A DNA stretch of 64,000 nt from Adiantum capillus-veneris (GCA_014529385.2 CM043969.1:10329001-10393000); one strand, 5' to 3'. Positions 20,578 through 33,840 are shown, counted from the first letter of the stretch. Numbers and translations: made by a program. The notes: generated by a model from the letters alone, not told the origin.

Positions 20578-20940
20578 GTGGAGACCACTCACAAGAGCTA
20601 CTACTTGAAGAGTCACTGGGCAAGAGCAACTAATGAGACCTTGGTAAAAGTGGGAAACTTAGAAGATACATACATTGTGTTGATCGATCATGGGTCAAAA
20701 ATTAACCTCATGTCAAAGGGTCTTTATCAAAAAGGAAAATGGCCAATTGATATAAATCATGGATGGATGATTCGTACAGCAAACAACTCATCAAGGGAGC
20801 TGTACAGAGCGTGTCCAAATGTAAAGGTGACTATAGGGGATGTGAAAGATGACCAGAATTTCTTTGTGCAAGAGATGTCTACATACACTCTTATACTTGG
20901 GCAGCCATACATCATTGCTACTCGATGGAGACCAGGGTGA
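20578..20940 (+). pseudogene. Retropepsin-like domain of the deleted gypsy element
   Basis: A 120-residue frame. VLIDHGSKINLMSKGLY occupies the place of the D-[ST]-G active site (here DHG), and TLILGQPYIIATRW is the C-terminal turn. Both pieces resemble PR2 of the other elements as much as an ordinary retropepsin. The Asp is kept but the Ser/Thr is replaced by His, so activity is doubtful. A further frame overlaps at 20925-21113 and continues the domain's end. Confidence 0.6.
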
Positions 20941-21639
20941 TGGATGATGGGTCAGCTTATGCAAGGATTAGAAGTAGGGACGGAAAGCATGCAATACATT
21001 TCCTTATTGTTTGTGTGGACCATGAAAGTATTAGAGAGCAACCCTTGCCAAAGACAAACAAAGAATTCAAGGACTACAAGGATATGAGGGGTTTTGGCCA
21101 TGTACCATTGTAGAGCGAGATTGCAGTGGTACAAGAAGAGAAAAGTTCTCGCATGATGTATATGCAAAGGAAACATTTTTCACAGGTTTTGTAGGATTAA
21201 CAACCTATGGATCTATTGCTTTTACAAAGTGTGAGGACTTAAAGCAGGGTGAACAACAACATGTAAATAGTGTACAAAGAGGTTTGAAGATGAATGGTTT
21301 GCTAGAATATGCTGAATGCATTGCAGGTGTGTTTGATGAGTGTTCGTTTGTGGATACTATGCAAGACTTGGAGTCTTTAGTGGATTGCAATTTGCGTATG
21401 GGAAGTGAGGTCGTGAAAGTATGCTCAATAGAAATGTACAAAGTCATTGGAATGTATTACCTTGGGAATATGGAATAAGCACGAAAGGCCTTCTTGCTTT
21501 GTGCATACAAGAGTTAGAAAGAAGGCCCCAAGATATTGAGATTCCAATAGCATGATTGAAAGATGCAAGGTTAAAGAATAAGGACAGATTTGATAGGAGG
21601 CATAGGCTTAGACCTAAAGCTATTGAAAAATGTGATTGA

Positions 21640-21978
21640 GTGTTGGTGTATGATAGTAGTCTTGGCAACCAGCCTTCAACAATAATAAAGCTTTCAAAGA
21701 GATGGTTTGGTCCTTATGTGGTTCAACATGTACATGGGAATGCAACTTACACCTTGCATGAATTAGATGGGACAAAAATGAAGATTCCCAGCGCAGGGAA
21801 AAGAATTAAGTTATTCAAAAGAAGAGGTGATATAGATCCCTTTCATTCACAAGAAAGTCATAATGAAGGCCCTGATGAAAATTTTATGCATGTGGATGAA
21901 GAACGAGAGGATGATGCATTAGATTTCATTGCAAGTGATAAAGAAAGTGATATGTATGTTGACTTAAATGAAGATTGA
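21640..21978 (+). pseudogene. Integrase C-terminal fragment
   Basis: A 112-residue frame with the gypsy integrase C-terminal GPY-type module (KRWFGPYVVQHVHGNATYTL, LHELDG) and an acidic tail. The catalytic core and everything back to the protease are missing; the 0.5 kb between 21114 and 21640 holds an unassigned frame (21284-21478) and stops. Confidence 0.7.
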
Positions 21979-22021
21979 ACCTGCAAAAGGTATGTGTGGC
22001 ACATGCCTAAGGATGTGCAGG

Positions 22022-22035
22022 TTTAGAGGGGTGGA
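22022..22035 (+). promoter_or_regulatory. Polypurine tract of the deleted gypsy element
   Basis: TTTAGAGGGGTGGA abuts the TGTCG start of the 3' LTR. Confidence 0.65.
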
Positions 22036-23045
22036 TGTCGTGCCATGGCACGTCCATAATGTGAAACTAAAATATATAACTAACTCTCAATGATTTTGTT
22101 ATGTGGGACCAAATGCTATGATGTATATAGTGTGATATATGCAAAAACGGATGCCATGGTTGTAAACGTGTACATACGTTGCCAGGCAGGCGAGGCTAGG
22201 TACGTGGCACTGTTGCGTGTTTTAACACATTAAAGCATGTCTAATTTTCTTTGTGAATGTAAAAATGTCAAGTGTATCGAAGTGGCACGCTCGTTTTGCC
22301 TAGAAAGTTCAATGCGGACAATCTCGACAAAAATAGGAGGTTTTGTATGCGGGAGTAAAAGACGTGTCCAAAGTGCTTACCAAGTGAAAACATGAGGCTC
22401 AACATGAAATATGATCCCAATGAGATTTTCCCACAAATTTAGGGATTTTTTCCAACTCGTTTGGGCTTTTTACGGACGAAAAGTGGCATTTTTGGACTAA
22501 AAATGGCTTTAAAATGGTCAAAAATAGCCTAATAATAGCTCAAAATACCACATCAACGATGGTGCCATCGTTGCCTAAGTTGTGCGGGAAGTTCTAGAGC
22601 CAATAATGAGCTCATTTGGGCATAGGAGCAAGGAGATACAACCATTCCTTTACTAGGTGCTAGTGCAGTCCCGTGCTGCTTCCACTACATGGTTGAGGTT
22701 GTGAGGCCTCCAATTAGGGTTTCCCCTCCTCAAATAACTACTTGGGTTTCTCCAATGAAGTACTGAAGCTTCCATGCAATGGTCACGACAAAGAATCTAA
22801 GTGTAAATTTAGGGTTTTCAACAGGTCGAATGAGCACTGCATCTGTGCAATTGGGAGGGAGGCTACAGCTAATCTTCACACACCTGATCTTGCTTCATTT
22901 TCAAACTGGAGCTTTCATGGCTGGAATTTTGTTCTTTTTAAGTGTATTTTTGGCTTCAAATCATCTACGCCTTGCTTGAATTTTCTACGAATCCTCACAG
23001 CCAGAGGCCCGACGCTTTCCTAATCGCACTACGCACTTCTTGACA
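22036..23045 (+). repeat. 3' LTR of the deleted gypsy element
   Basis: 1010 bp, the partner of 17911-18933. Confidence 0.88.
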
Positions 23046-23219
23046 GCGTATGAAGTGTTTTGGGTGATGTTGAAAATATTTTGAAATTTTAACTATATAG
23101 GGTGTATAAGAACACCATTCCAAGAATAATCTATAAAAAATTATTCATTCTGAGCAAAAAGACATCATACATGTATGATGTCTCTAGCCCTATTTTGGAG
23201 GTGACAACTCATAGTAGGT

Positions 23220-24129
23220 ATGGCAAGCCATGCTAGAATTACTAAAATGACAATCTATTCACATTTTGGCACAAACCCACACAATGCACTAGAAAGACGT
23301 GGATATTTGGTCGATGAAGGACCACACATATTTCCACCAAACATGAGAATTCCTACAAGAATTCCAAAAAGGGAGCCCCCTGTATTCCCTTCTAGAGCAA
23401 TAATGAGAGATAAAGTGATCACAAAGATGGTAGGCATGCCTCCTCAAGTGAATTTGCCTAATGGACCATGGATATACCCAGATGTATCCATAGAGCATGA
23501 ATTTTATAGAGATGGAATTCCGATCACAAGAGGACCATATGTACCATCACCACCCCCTATAAACTACTCCTATCCAAAATCAGAGCAGAACCTTGAGAAG
23601 ATATGATACTAAGAGTGAGAGTGAGACATTTTCTCAGAGGAGTGATTCACCAAGAATCCAACCCACAATAAAGCCAAAGATGTCTAGTGAGCAAATGAAG
23701 CTTATAGAAGGATTAGCTCAGAGACTTGCTCCTCTAGTTAAATCTAATCTCCACGAACCTCTATGGTGCATGATTGAGAGAAAATGGACAAACCATACAA
23801 GAGGAGACTGTTACTACGGCATGGAAAATTCTAAGGAGAGGTATGTACAACGTATTCCAGTAGCACCTACTCCACCTAGATACGCTATGGGGAATGCGCC
23901 AGGACCACAGCTTGTCCTTGGACAACAACCTCCACTACCGAGTGCTAGAATGCCTATAGACATGACATACACACCGATGATGGAATTATCTAACAAACAT
24001 GCACTAGTACCAGCTACAATGTGTTATAACAATCAAAGCGGGTACATCACTTCGAAGCGACAAAAGATGAGAGAAATACACGGAGTGGTGAGGCATGTAC
24101 AACCTCCACCTCTTGCGTTTTTGACCTGA
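23220..24129 (+). pseudogene. Gag N-terminal region, first tandem copy
   Basis: Two overlapping frames (23220-23606 and 23593-24129) join by a frameshift near 23600. Proline-rich stretches (PPNMRIPTRIPKREPP) match the left element near 4230-4320. The capsid part seen at 9560-9960 in the left element is not evident here; a Pro-rich section (PQLVLGQQPPLPSARMP) stands in its place. A worn knuckle (CHKSRDNHLVKQC) follows at about 24256-24294. Confidence 0.55.
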
Positions 24130-24398
24130 AGAAAGAAGATACAAGATGGATGAAAGGACATTGCTATTCATTGCTAATAGAGGCTTAGCTAGGTCAGAGC
24201 CTGCTTACAGCCAAGAGGAATTGGAAGAAAAATCTCCTCAATTGGAGATAGATTGTCACAAAAGCCGTGACAACCACTTGGTCAAACAATGTCTTTAGAC
24301 AGAGATCACTCAAGTGAATGCCTATTTTCTTGATTGTGGTGTCATTCACTTGATCCCCAACTGTCCAAAAAAAACCTAATCCAGTTAGAAAGATCACA

Positions 24399-25415
24399 AT
24401 GAATGTCTCAGGAATTGTTCAGCTACCCAGTAGCTCACAAAATGAAAACGTCATACCATTTCATGTAGTTATGAGAGTGCAAGCTCAAAACGAAACTGCT
24501 GAGAATCTAGAGATAGAGAAAAAAAAAATTGACGCGAGTCTAGAGACGGGTGAACCAAAGACGGATGCACCTAGTCAACAAACCAAGAGCTAGAAAGCTA
24601 GAAAGGCTAGGATGAGAGCACATAGGGAACGAGATCAGAAATCCCTAGCTGAGAAGCTTACCCAAGATGAAGAGAAGATAAGACAACATGAGGAAAGGGT
24701 TACATCTTCTCTTGCAAAGGAATCTCAACCTCCAACAGAACCATCAATGGAAAGTGAGCCAAGAAGCGCTAGCTCAGGAGGATCAGTGTTGGTTGAGAAG
24801 GTTAATGAGCATATAGACGACCTCCTAAAAGACTATGAAACAGGGATAAAAAACAACCAAACCCAAGAACAGAGATGGATAACATATCCATACGTGAAAC
24901 TAGAAAAGGACAGGCTTGAAATGTGCAAGAAAATGATTCAAAAATCCCAAGCTTTACTAGAACCACCAGTTGTTGAAAAATCTAAGGGTGTGATCACTGT
25001 CCCACCTACACCAATAATCCCACCAAACCAAGAACAAAAAGAGCCAGATTCCAATTGCGAGCACGGACAAAAGCTCAAGGACCCCGCATTATTAAATACA
25101 ATGATAGTGTTGAATACCATGGACAACTCTTTCGAGAGATTTCACATAACTATACCTGACAGCTATAAAGAAATAGATGGTCTTGATGAGTTGTGGAAAC
25201 AAGTCAGAGAGGCCAATCAAGCAAGTGGGCTAAGTAGACGAGTAAATCACTTGAGTGATGGAAGAGGAGTGTCTCTTCCACCAACAGAGGAATTTGAGGC
25301 TCGATCTCAAATAAATTTAGACGTGGAATCATATTGGAGAGACAAAATATTTGTAGAGTCTATGGATAGCCAGCCCCATTTGTTAAAAACACTACCATCC
25401 TATACGGGAGAGTAG
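24399..25415 (+). pseudogene. Gag C-terminal linker, first tandem copy
   Basis: Frames 24399-24593 and 24612-25415. The second contains SASSGGSVLVEKVNEHIDD and EQRWITYPYVKLEKDRLEMC, close matches to 11008-11165 of the left element. At the position of the TAG at 11100 in the left element this copy has Gln, which dates that stop to after the split. Confidence 0.65.
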
Positions 25416-25670
25416 GTGGCCAATTCAGATGTTGTTGCAGTCCCATCACAGAGACTATCTCCCAACAAGGCCATCGACTCAAAAGGGCTGATAGACATTT
25501 TGTTGAAACCAGTCACTTGTACAATAACGCTAGCCGAGTCTCTCAAAATATGACCAAACATGTGGCCTTCTGTGGGAAAATGCTTAGAAAAATTTGGTGC
25601 TAAGAAACCAATGACTCAAATCGAGGAGGGGATCAAAGAGCTAGAAATTCCTTAGCTAAACACTAGGCCA

Positions 25671-26282
25671 GTGCCTTTAAATAAGGTAGGAGAGTATTAT
25701 GAAGGAGACAATGGGAACACCACTCTTCTCATGGAATTCCAAGGTGTAAAAACCATGGCAATCCTTGACACTGGAGCCGGCATTTCCATTGCAACAAAAG
25801 AGGTCTGGAAAAAATGGGGAAAACCAGCAGTGAGGGCTACAAGAATGAGACTACAGCTTGTAGACGGACACATGGAAAGGCCCATCGGAATGCTAGAAAA
25901 AGCAGTTGTTACTTCTTGTGGAATTGAATATGTGCAAACCTTTGCTATTGTTGAGTTTGGCAAGAAGAACAAATATGACATCATTCTAGGAAGACCATTC
26001 ATGCGACAACTAAAAATGGTCCAAGACTAGGGATATGACAATATCTACCTAAGAAATATGGAAACCACAAAAAGGGTAAATTTGAAGGAACATAGTTACA
26101 GGGATGTGACAAGAACATCTATGGAAGAGCTTGATTCCGCTACTGTAGCAGGATCAGAACTTCTAGCATGGTTGGGAAAGCCTAAAGAACTGTGGATATG
26201 TGGAGCTTCACAATGTGGAAGCTTAACACGAGAGGAAGGCATCCTAGAAAGGGTAATTGAAGACAAGGATTATATCCCATAA
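25671..26282 (+). pseudogene. Retropepsin (PR1), first tandem copy
   Basis: Frames 25671-26030 and 26058-26282 lie in one frame with TAG between them. The active site reads DTGAG and the end ILGRPFMRQLKMVQD, both intact, followed by the same acidic spacer (KELWICGASQCGSL) as in the left element (EIWIFGASECSDF). Confidence 0.75.
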
Positions 26283-26991
26283 CCCTTTCTTGAGGAAGAA
26301 TTAGAGCCACATGGATGGGAACACATCTTGGATACTCTGGATGTGAGCGCTATTCAAGAAAGTCCAACAACGAAGTTTTGTGATGAAGATGGCTTTTGAT
26401 GTCGTTCCTTACTTTGCAGTGAGTGTGATCCAGGAGAATGAAGACGTAGAAGACGACTAGTTCTACGACTCTATAGAACACTTTCAGCCGACATTGGGAA
26501 TATCAACAACCAAGAAGGTGACATAAACAAAACTTTAACAAATGCACGGTTTTATGATTGTCCATATCAAAAACCTAGGAACCGATGTCACCGCTACAAA
26601 AATAGAGTGCATCAGACGTGGATTCCAAAATCTTCGGTGGAAACGCAACCGTAGAAAGCACCCTCATACGTGGCTCCTATCCATGAGGAAAAGACTCACG
26701 CAAAAAGAACACAACCATGTCAATGAGCTAACAACGCTCTAATCAAGTGGATCATAAAAAGTCATCCCAAAAAAACAACCCAAGAGCAAACAGATAGTAA
26801 CTTTCCATAACCAGCCAAACCACAAAGGGAAAGTGCTAGAATGCGACCTTGCGGAGGATAGCAGTGATAGTGATGATTCTTATGACATTCCTTACCAGAA
26901 ACTCAGGTCATCACCATCACTAGAAACTTCAGTAACAACCAAGGACAGCCAAAAGAAAAGAACAACGAGTCAAAACCAAAAAGTTTGACAA

Positions 26992-27510
26992 ATGTGGATA
27001 CCAAAGAGCCAGATTGGCCAAAAACACGTATCGATCAAGAAAATGAAAATCTTTGATGAAAAATCACAAGATCCACTGCCATCACAAAAACAGTCAAACC
27101 CTGCAAGAAAATCTAGGGAAAACACAAAGTTGCAAGCTTCCGCAACTCAAATTTGGGTTTCAAAGAAGTTGACACAAGCACAAATAAACCAAGGGTTTAT
27201 TTGGATTCCAAAACTATTAAATGGTCAACTCCCAAAGAATCAACTCCCAACGTCTGAATCTCGTCGTCAACCAAGAGTACGAGGACTGAAGGAAAGACTG
27301 CTGAAGACTCACATAAAGGCAAGGTGGATTCCAAAGAAGTCTCTTCAAACACAAATGAAGCAGGGACAAGTATGGGTTCCCAAACGAGAATCACCAATGA
27401 AACAACCAAAAATCATGAAGAAGTGGCTCCCAAAGGATACCAAAAACACTGCTATTACTGCACCGTCGCTTGAATTCTTTCAATTCCTCCTACAGTTACA
27501 GTATAGTTAG
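26992..27510 (+). pseudogene. W-[IV]-P-K tail, first tandem copy
   Basis: A 172-residue frame with five or six repeat units: MWIPKSQIG, IWVSKKLTQAQINQGF, WIPKLLNGQ, RWIPKKSLQTQMKQGQVW and KKWLPKDT. PR2 itself is not recognisable upstream in this copy, so the tail follows PR1 and a decayed section directly. Confidence 0.65.
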
Positions 27511-27914
27511 AAGAGATCACTTTGCTCAGTTCAAGCCAAAACCCACTCTGAGAAACAATCCCAAACACGACAATCAACAATAAGGCTAACTGAATTCCAA
27601 AGAAGCATCAAACAGATAAGTAAGCCTTCAAAAAAGCTCTACAACCTTCCATCAAGCAAATGACACTAGAGCTTCAACAAAAATCACATTGCTTTGAAAA
27701 GGAAGCCTCGCCATCAAATGCCAATAAGAAAATTGCTTATACCCACATCTTGCACATCATAAATATTTTCCATGCATTGACTGTGTATGCATAATAGGGC
27801 TACATTACAAGGCCTGCATAGGCACAATTTTGGATTGCCCAAGCACAACACATACCCTTGGTGATACCCTGTCATCAAGGAGGACTCCAAATAGGAGGGG
27901 AAAGTCATTCTAAA
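27511..27914 (+). other. 3' region between tail and LTR, first tandem copy
   Basis: There is no ORF. It includes a purine-rich AATAGGAGGGGAAAG just before the presumed LTR start at about 27915; the second copy has AATATGAGGGGGGAGG at the same place (about 32678-32693). Confidence 0.5.
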
Positions 27915-29821
27915 TGCGGACCTAGTATTATGAATATTAGAGGGCAATGTTTTGTAAGTTGAATTGAGTTTTTGCGTTTGATTGTGATGATTTTTTGGCA
28001 AAATCTAGAGATTATGCCCTCATAGTAGAGTTACAAGAGGAGTACGGGGACAAGAGCCATATATGAGCCCCTAAGGACATTGTACCGAGTACATAATGTT
28101 TTGAATTCTATTAGAATGATTTTGCTTTTTGAGTTAAGTTGATTTTTTGTTTTATTTATTCGTTTTTTGAGATTCTCTTGAGAAAAACAGAAAAAAAATC
28201 CATAATCGAGATGAAGAAAATACTGAAGAGATGTCGAGAAATACAAAGCAAAGGAAGTTCAAGAAAATGAGGACACTTCACGAAGCATGTAAAGCCATAT
28301 GCACAAGGCTAGAATGTCAAAGGTAAAAAAGAATGCTGATCAACCTTCAACAACAACATGAGGCCAAACATGATTGAGAATGGTCATCCAACTATGGGGT
28401 GGCTTTTACAAAGATAAAGGAAGTTGGTGATGCCACTAAACAAAAGCCCTCATCAAGTGTAAAGTTTCCATCAGACACTTCACACAATGACAAGGCCGTA
28501 TAGAGGAAATAGATCATTATACTGTAATCTTCTATCTTGTATGTGACTTAATGAAGCCTAACAAACAAAAGGGACTAGCGTACTGACAAGAACAGAAGGT
28601 GCTAGAGATGCCCATCAGTCATTCTTGAGACTAAAATCCAAAAAGTTAGCTTGTATGCCAAATACAAGCCCAAATCAAGCCAAACTTTGTCAAGAGGCTA
28701 TGCATAGGGAGTACAAGCTAAGGGTTTATAATTTTTTTTTAAAAAACCCGAGCTAGCCAAAACTGTAATTTTTTCAAACCTAAAGTAATGATAGCCATCT
28801 AAATGCCATCTACATACCTTGTACATCATGTATATGAATTTTGGGGACAAATGGACGATGATAGCTCATAGATGGTCATCTATCACGAATCATGTCAGAT
28901 AAAGCCCTTTTAAAGCAAGTTACTAACTTGGGGAACTAACTGGGGTTTGTTGGGCTAAACATCATTTGTAATAAGTAAGTAGTCTAGCTGCAAAAGCCGG
29001 GGTGCAATGGCACTTCCAGATTGTAAATAAAAATCCATTTGACTCCTCAAATCTATTTTTGGTTAACATAAGGTGACCCTAGTATGTAAGGTACCTAGGT
29101 CATTTTTGTAAGGACACACAACTTTATCATAATCATAGTTTTAAGCTACCATCGATTGTGTGTGACAGAGGAAGAGAAAGAGCGTGAGCTTCATTCTAAT
29201 GCTACTCCCCACTCGGTCATCGCATTGTAAATTCGAATGCACCATCGCGCTAGCCTTGGAAAGAGCTACGCGACAACGCCAGGCATTCCTTGCGGAATGG
29301 AGCAAACGCGCTCACACATCTACGAGCTACTCGTGGCCATAGGTATATCAAATGATGTCTGTTTTTTGCCTGCAAGTAGTCATTAGAATCGTAGCCACAT
29401 AAGCTACGCATAGGTACTCATAGATTTCACTTTCAAGCACTTTCCCATTTTGCCTCTTTCTTTATACATGATTTTTGCAGATGGGTCTAGAGCTAGGGTT
29501 TTGCATGTAGAGGCTGAGGGACAGGTGTATCCCAGTGAGGGGATGGTGTTCCTTAAGTTTCATATGATTCAGGTATGGTTTAATGAGTTTCCTTCCGTTT
29601 GTGTGTATGTGAGCTAGGTGGTGTAGTTGAGAGCAGTTAGACTCTAGGTTGTGGTTTAATTGGCCTTCCAGACTGTTGTATGTGTAGGATGGTCTCAGCC
29701 TGACAAGCTAACGAGATTTCCTCTGTGTTCCTATCGTGTCATCTGTGTCCTCGATTGACATTAAGTTGATCTAGGTTGTGTTACATGCACTTTATGGGTG
29801 GTGTGATTCTCTCCCTCAACA
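27915..29821 (+). repeat. LTR-like segment between the two tandem copies
   Basis: Begins TGCGGACCTAG (TGTGGACCTAG in the second copy) after a purine tract. Around 29310-29390 it resembles the left element's LTR (CTACGAGCT…AAATGATGTCTG…AGTAGTCATTAGAATC against CTACGAGCT…AAACGACATCCG…AGTAGTCGTTAGAATC). No primer site follows; the next base is already mid-gag, so PBS, leader and early gag are missing. Ends are approximate. Confidence 0.6.
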
Positions 29822-32213
29822 CCCACCAAACCAAGAACAAAAAGAGCCAGATTCTACTCACGAGCATGAACCAAAGTTGAAAGACCCAACATTAGAACCA
29901 AGGATAGTGTTGAATACTACAAATAACTCTTCTAAGGGATTTCATATAGCTATACATGACAGTTGTAAAGAAATAGATGGTCTTGCAAAATTGTGGAAAC
30001 AAGTCAAAGAGGCCAATGAAGCAAGGGAGATAAGTAGACAAGTAAACCAAACAGGCGATGGAAGAGGAGTGTCTCTTCCACAAATAAAGGAGGCTAGATC
30101 TCAAATGAATCTAGAAGTGGAATGGAATTGGTGATACAAGGATCTATACAATCTGTGGACAATCCATTTGCTAAGAACATTACCGTCCTATACAAGAGAG
30201 CACGAGGCCAAGTCAGATGTTATTCCAGTCCCGTCACAGAGACTATCTTCCAACAGGTCATCGATTAAAATAATTGATAGACATTTTGTTGACAACAGTC
30301 ACCTGTACGATAATGTTAGCCAAGTTGCTGAGAATAAGACCAAACATGTGGGCTACTGTGTGAAAATGCATAGAGAAATTTGGTGTAAAAAACAAATGAC
30401 TCAAATCGATTAAGGGATAAAAGAGCTTGAAATGTCTCAGCTAAGCACGAGGCCAGTGCCATTAAACAAGGTCGGAGAGTATTATGAGGGAGAAGATGGG
30501 AACACCAATCCTCCTGTGGAATTTCAAGGTGTAAAAACCATGGAAATCCTTGATAATGGAGCTGGCATTTCCATCACAACAAAAGAGGTCTAGAAAAAAT
30601 GGGAAAACCCATCAGTGATGGCTACTAGGTTGAAACTACAGCTTGCAGACGGACACATGGAAAAGCCCATAGGACTGCGAGAAAAATTAGTTGTTACTTC
30701 TTGTGGAATTGAATATGAGCAAACCTTTTCTATTGTTGACTTTGGCAAGAAGAACAACTATGATATCATTCTAGAAAGACCATTCATGTGACAATTGAAA
30801 ATGGTCCAAGATTGGGGTTATGACCATATCTACTTGAGACATATGGAAACCAAGACAAGGATAAACTTCAGAGACCATAGTTACCCGATTGTGACGAGAA
30901 CCCATGTAGAAGAGTTTGATTCCGCTATTGTAGCAAGATCAAAACTTCCAGCATGGTTGTGTAAGCCTAAAAAACTATGGAAGTGTGGAGCTTCATAATG
31001 CAGAAGCTTAAAGCGAGAGGAATGCATCCTAGAAAGGAAAATTGAAGATAAGGATTATATCCCAGAACCCTTTCCTGAGGAAGCATTAGAGCCACTTGAC
31101 TAAGAACACATCTTGGCTACTTTGGATGTGTGCGCCATTCAAGACTGTCCAACAACAAAGTTTTGTGATGAAAATGGCTATGATTTCCTTCCTTACTTTG
31201 TAGTGAGTGTAATCAAAGGAAACAAACAAAGAAGAATACGAGTTCTATGACTTCGTAGAATACTTGGGGCTTCAAGAAGATACGGACAACGGAAATCTAG
31301 ACAACCATCAGGTGACATAAATGACACTTCAACTAATGCGTGGTTTTATGAGTGTCTAGATTAAAGACCTAGGAATTAATGTCATCGCTACAAGAATAAA
31401 GTGCATCATAAGTGGATTCCAAAATCTCTGATGGTAAAAATGCAACTGCAACAAGCATCCTCATACATGGCTCCCATACATGAACAAAAAACTCATCCAA
31501 GAAGAACACAACGATGTCAACAAGTGACCAACGCTCTAATCAAGTGGATACAAAAGTCATCCAAAAAAAAACAATCCAAGAACAAACAAACAGTAACTTT
31601 CCACAAAAAGCTAAACCACAAAAGAGAAAGTGTTGGAATGCAACCTTGCCGAGGATAGCAACGATAGTGATGATTCTTATGACATTCCCTACCAGCAACT
31701 CAGGTCATCACCATCACTACAACTTTTGTAGCTACCAAAGAAGGCCAAAAGAAAAGAACAAGAAGTCAAAACCAAAACGTTTGACAAATCTTGATATCAA
31801 AGAGCCATCTCAACCAAAAGTAGGTACGGATCAAGAAGACAAAGATCTCTGATGAAAAATCACAAGATCCGATGCCAAAAGGAAAAAAATCAAAGTTTGC
31901 AAGAACGGCTAAGCAAATCCCAAAGTTGCAAGCTTTCGCAAATTGGATTTGGGTTCCAAAGAAGTTTGACTCAAGCATAAAGAGGTCAAGAGTTCATTTG
32001 GATTCCAAAATGGTTAATTTGTCAACTCCCAAAGTATCAACTCCCAAAGTATCAACTCCCAAAGCGTGGATCTCGTTGCCAACTAAGAGTACAAGGGTGA
32101 AGAAAAGATTGCTATTGAGTCACATAAAGACAAGGTGGATCCCAAATAAGTCTCTTCAAACACAAATGAAGCAGGGACAAGTATGGGTTCCCAAACAAGC
32201 AGCATAAACAAAA
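29822..32213 (+). pseudogene. Second tandem copy: gag end, PR1 and W-[IV]-P-K tail
   Basis: Starts with PPNQEQKEPDS, identical in wording to 25020-25055 of the first copy. It contains the PR1 core with DNGAG-like active site (about 30550), IILERPFM near 30770, the spacer at 30890-31000, and tail units (31400-32207: KWIPKSLM, WIPNKSLQTQMKQGQVW). Frames are short and shifted. It is more decayed than the first copy. Confidence 0.65.
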
Positions 32214-32701
32214 CAGCCAGCAAACACAAAGAAGTGGGTCCCAAAGGAAACCAATAAAACTAATGGTATTGCACTGCCGCTTTAATTCTTTCAATTCCTC
32301 CTACGTTTACATACAATTAGAAAAGAACCCACTCTAAGGAACAATGCCAAATACAAAAACCAACCGCAAGGCTAAACTGGATTCCAAGGAAACATCAAAC
32401 AGATAAGTAAGCCTTCAAAAAAGCTATAAAACCTTCAATCAAGCAAAACGGCACATGAGCTTTAAAGATAATCACATTGCTTAGAATAGGAAGCCTTGCC
32501 AGCAAATTTCAATAAGCGAATTGCTTATAACCACATCTTGCACATCATAAATTTTTCCATGCATGGACTGTGTATACATAATAGGGCTACATTACAAGGC
32601 CTGCATAGTCACAATTTTTAATTTCCCAAGCACAACACATACCCTTGGCGATACCATGTCGTCAAGGAGGACTCCAAATATGAGGGGGGAGGCATTCTAA
32701 A
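32214..32701 (+). other. 3' region of the second tandem copy
   Basis: No ORF. It is collinear with 27511-27914 and ends in a purine tract before the LTR start. Confidence 0.5.
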
Positions 32702-33840
32702 TGTGGACCTAGTATTATGAATATTAGAGGGCAATGTTTTGTGCACTACATTGAATTTTTGCTTTTGATTGTGATCATTTTTTTGACAATATTCAGAGTA
32801 TATGCCCTCATAATAGCGTTACAAGAGGATTACGGGGAGAAAAGATATATATGCGTCCGTAGGGACATGTGTACAATGTACATAGCATTTATTTTTCTAT
32901 TAACTTGATTTTCCTTTTATACTTGAGTTGATTTTTGGTTTTATTTTGTTATTTTTTAGACTTTCAAAAAAAAGGGAAAAAAACCATAATCCAGATGAAA
33001 AAAAGACTGAAGAGATGCCGCATCGTACAAAACAAAGAAGGCCCAAGAAAATGATGACACTTCACGAAGCATGTCTCAAAAGCTATATGCACGATGAGTA
33101 ATGTCAGAGGAACGAAAATAACGTTGATCAGTCTTTGACTATAATAGAATGGTCATAAAACTCCCGGATGGACTATAAGGACAAAGGAAGTTGGTGATCG
33201 ACTAAACGAAAGTAGCCATCAAGTGTAAAGTTGCCTATAAGACATTTCATGCGACTACAAGGCCGTATACAAAAAGTAGATCTTTATATTGTACATCTTA
33301 TACCTTGTATGTGACTTAATAAAGCCTAACACACAAAAGGGACTGACAAGGACAAAAGGGGTAGAAATGATAATTTAGTCATCTATTGAGATAAATGCCT
33401 ACAGGAGAAACCAAGGATCAAGCCAAATTTTGGTCATCATCATTGATTCTGACGGGCATATCTGACACCTTCTGGCTACCAAACACATGTAGTCATTTTC
33501 AAGACTGAAATACAAAAAATTAGCTTGCAAAGCCAAACACAATTCCAAACCAAGCCAAACTTTGTTAGGAGGCTGTGAATAGAGAATACAAGCTAAGGGT
33601 TATTTTATATAAAAAAGAAAAATTTTAAAGCCTAGCCAAGCTGCAAATTTTTTTCAAATATGAAGCCATGATAGTCATCTCCATAACATGTATATCATGT
33701 ATATGAGTTTTGGGACAAATCACTCATCGATGATGAATGATGATGGATAAGACCTTTTGGATGCAAGTTACTAACTTGGGAAATTAACTGGGGTTTTTTA
33801 GGCTTCAATTAAGTCATGTATCAAGTAGAAGCAGTATAAT
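32702..33840 (+). repeat. Truncated LTR of the second tandem copy
   Basis: Collinear with 27915 to about 28990, then homology stops at about 33840. Confidence 0.55.

Larger units (their letters stand above)
17911..23045 (+). mobile_element. Internally deleted Ty3/gypsy element
   Basis: A 5.1-kb element with LTRs 17911-18933 and 22036-23045 (TGTCGTGCCATGG…CTTCTTGACA). It keeps gag, a zinc knuckle, a retropepsin and the integrase C-terminus but lacks RT, RNase H and the integrase core. All frames carry stops. The five bases on the left (TGCAT) do not match those on the right (GCGTA), so a target duplication is not evident. Confidence 0.85.
23046..33840 (+). mobile_element. Old tandem relic of the same non-autonomous family
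   Basis: The order is leader end, gag, PR, tail, LTR, then a second gag(partial)-PR-tail, then a truncated LTR. 25018-27914 and about 29822-32701 are collinear copies (about 2.9 kb each), and the LTR after the first copy (from about 27915) is matched by the sequence after the second (from about 32702) as far as about 33840. Homology to 9494-14789 of the left element is clear throughout. Many stops and frameshifts mark it as the oldest layer. Confidence 0.75.
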
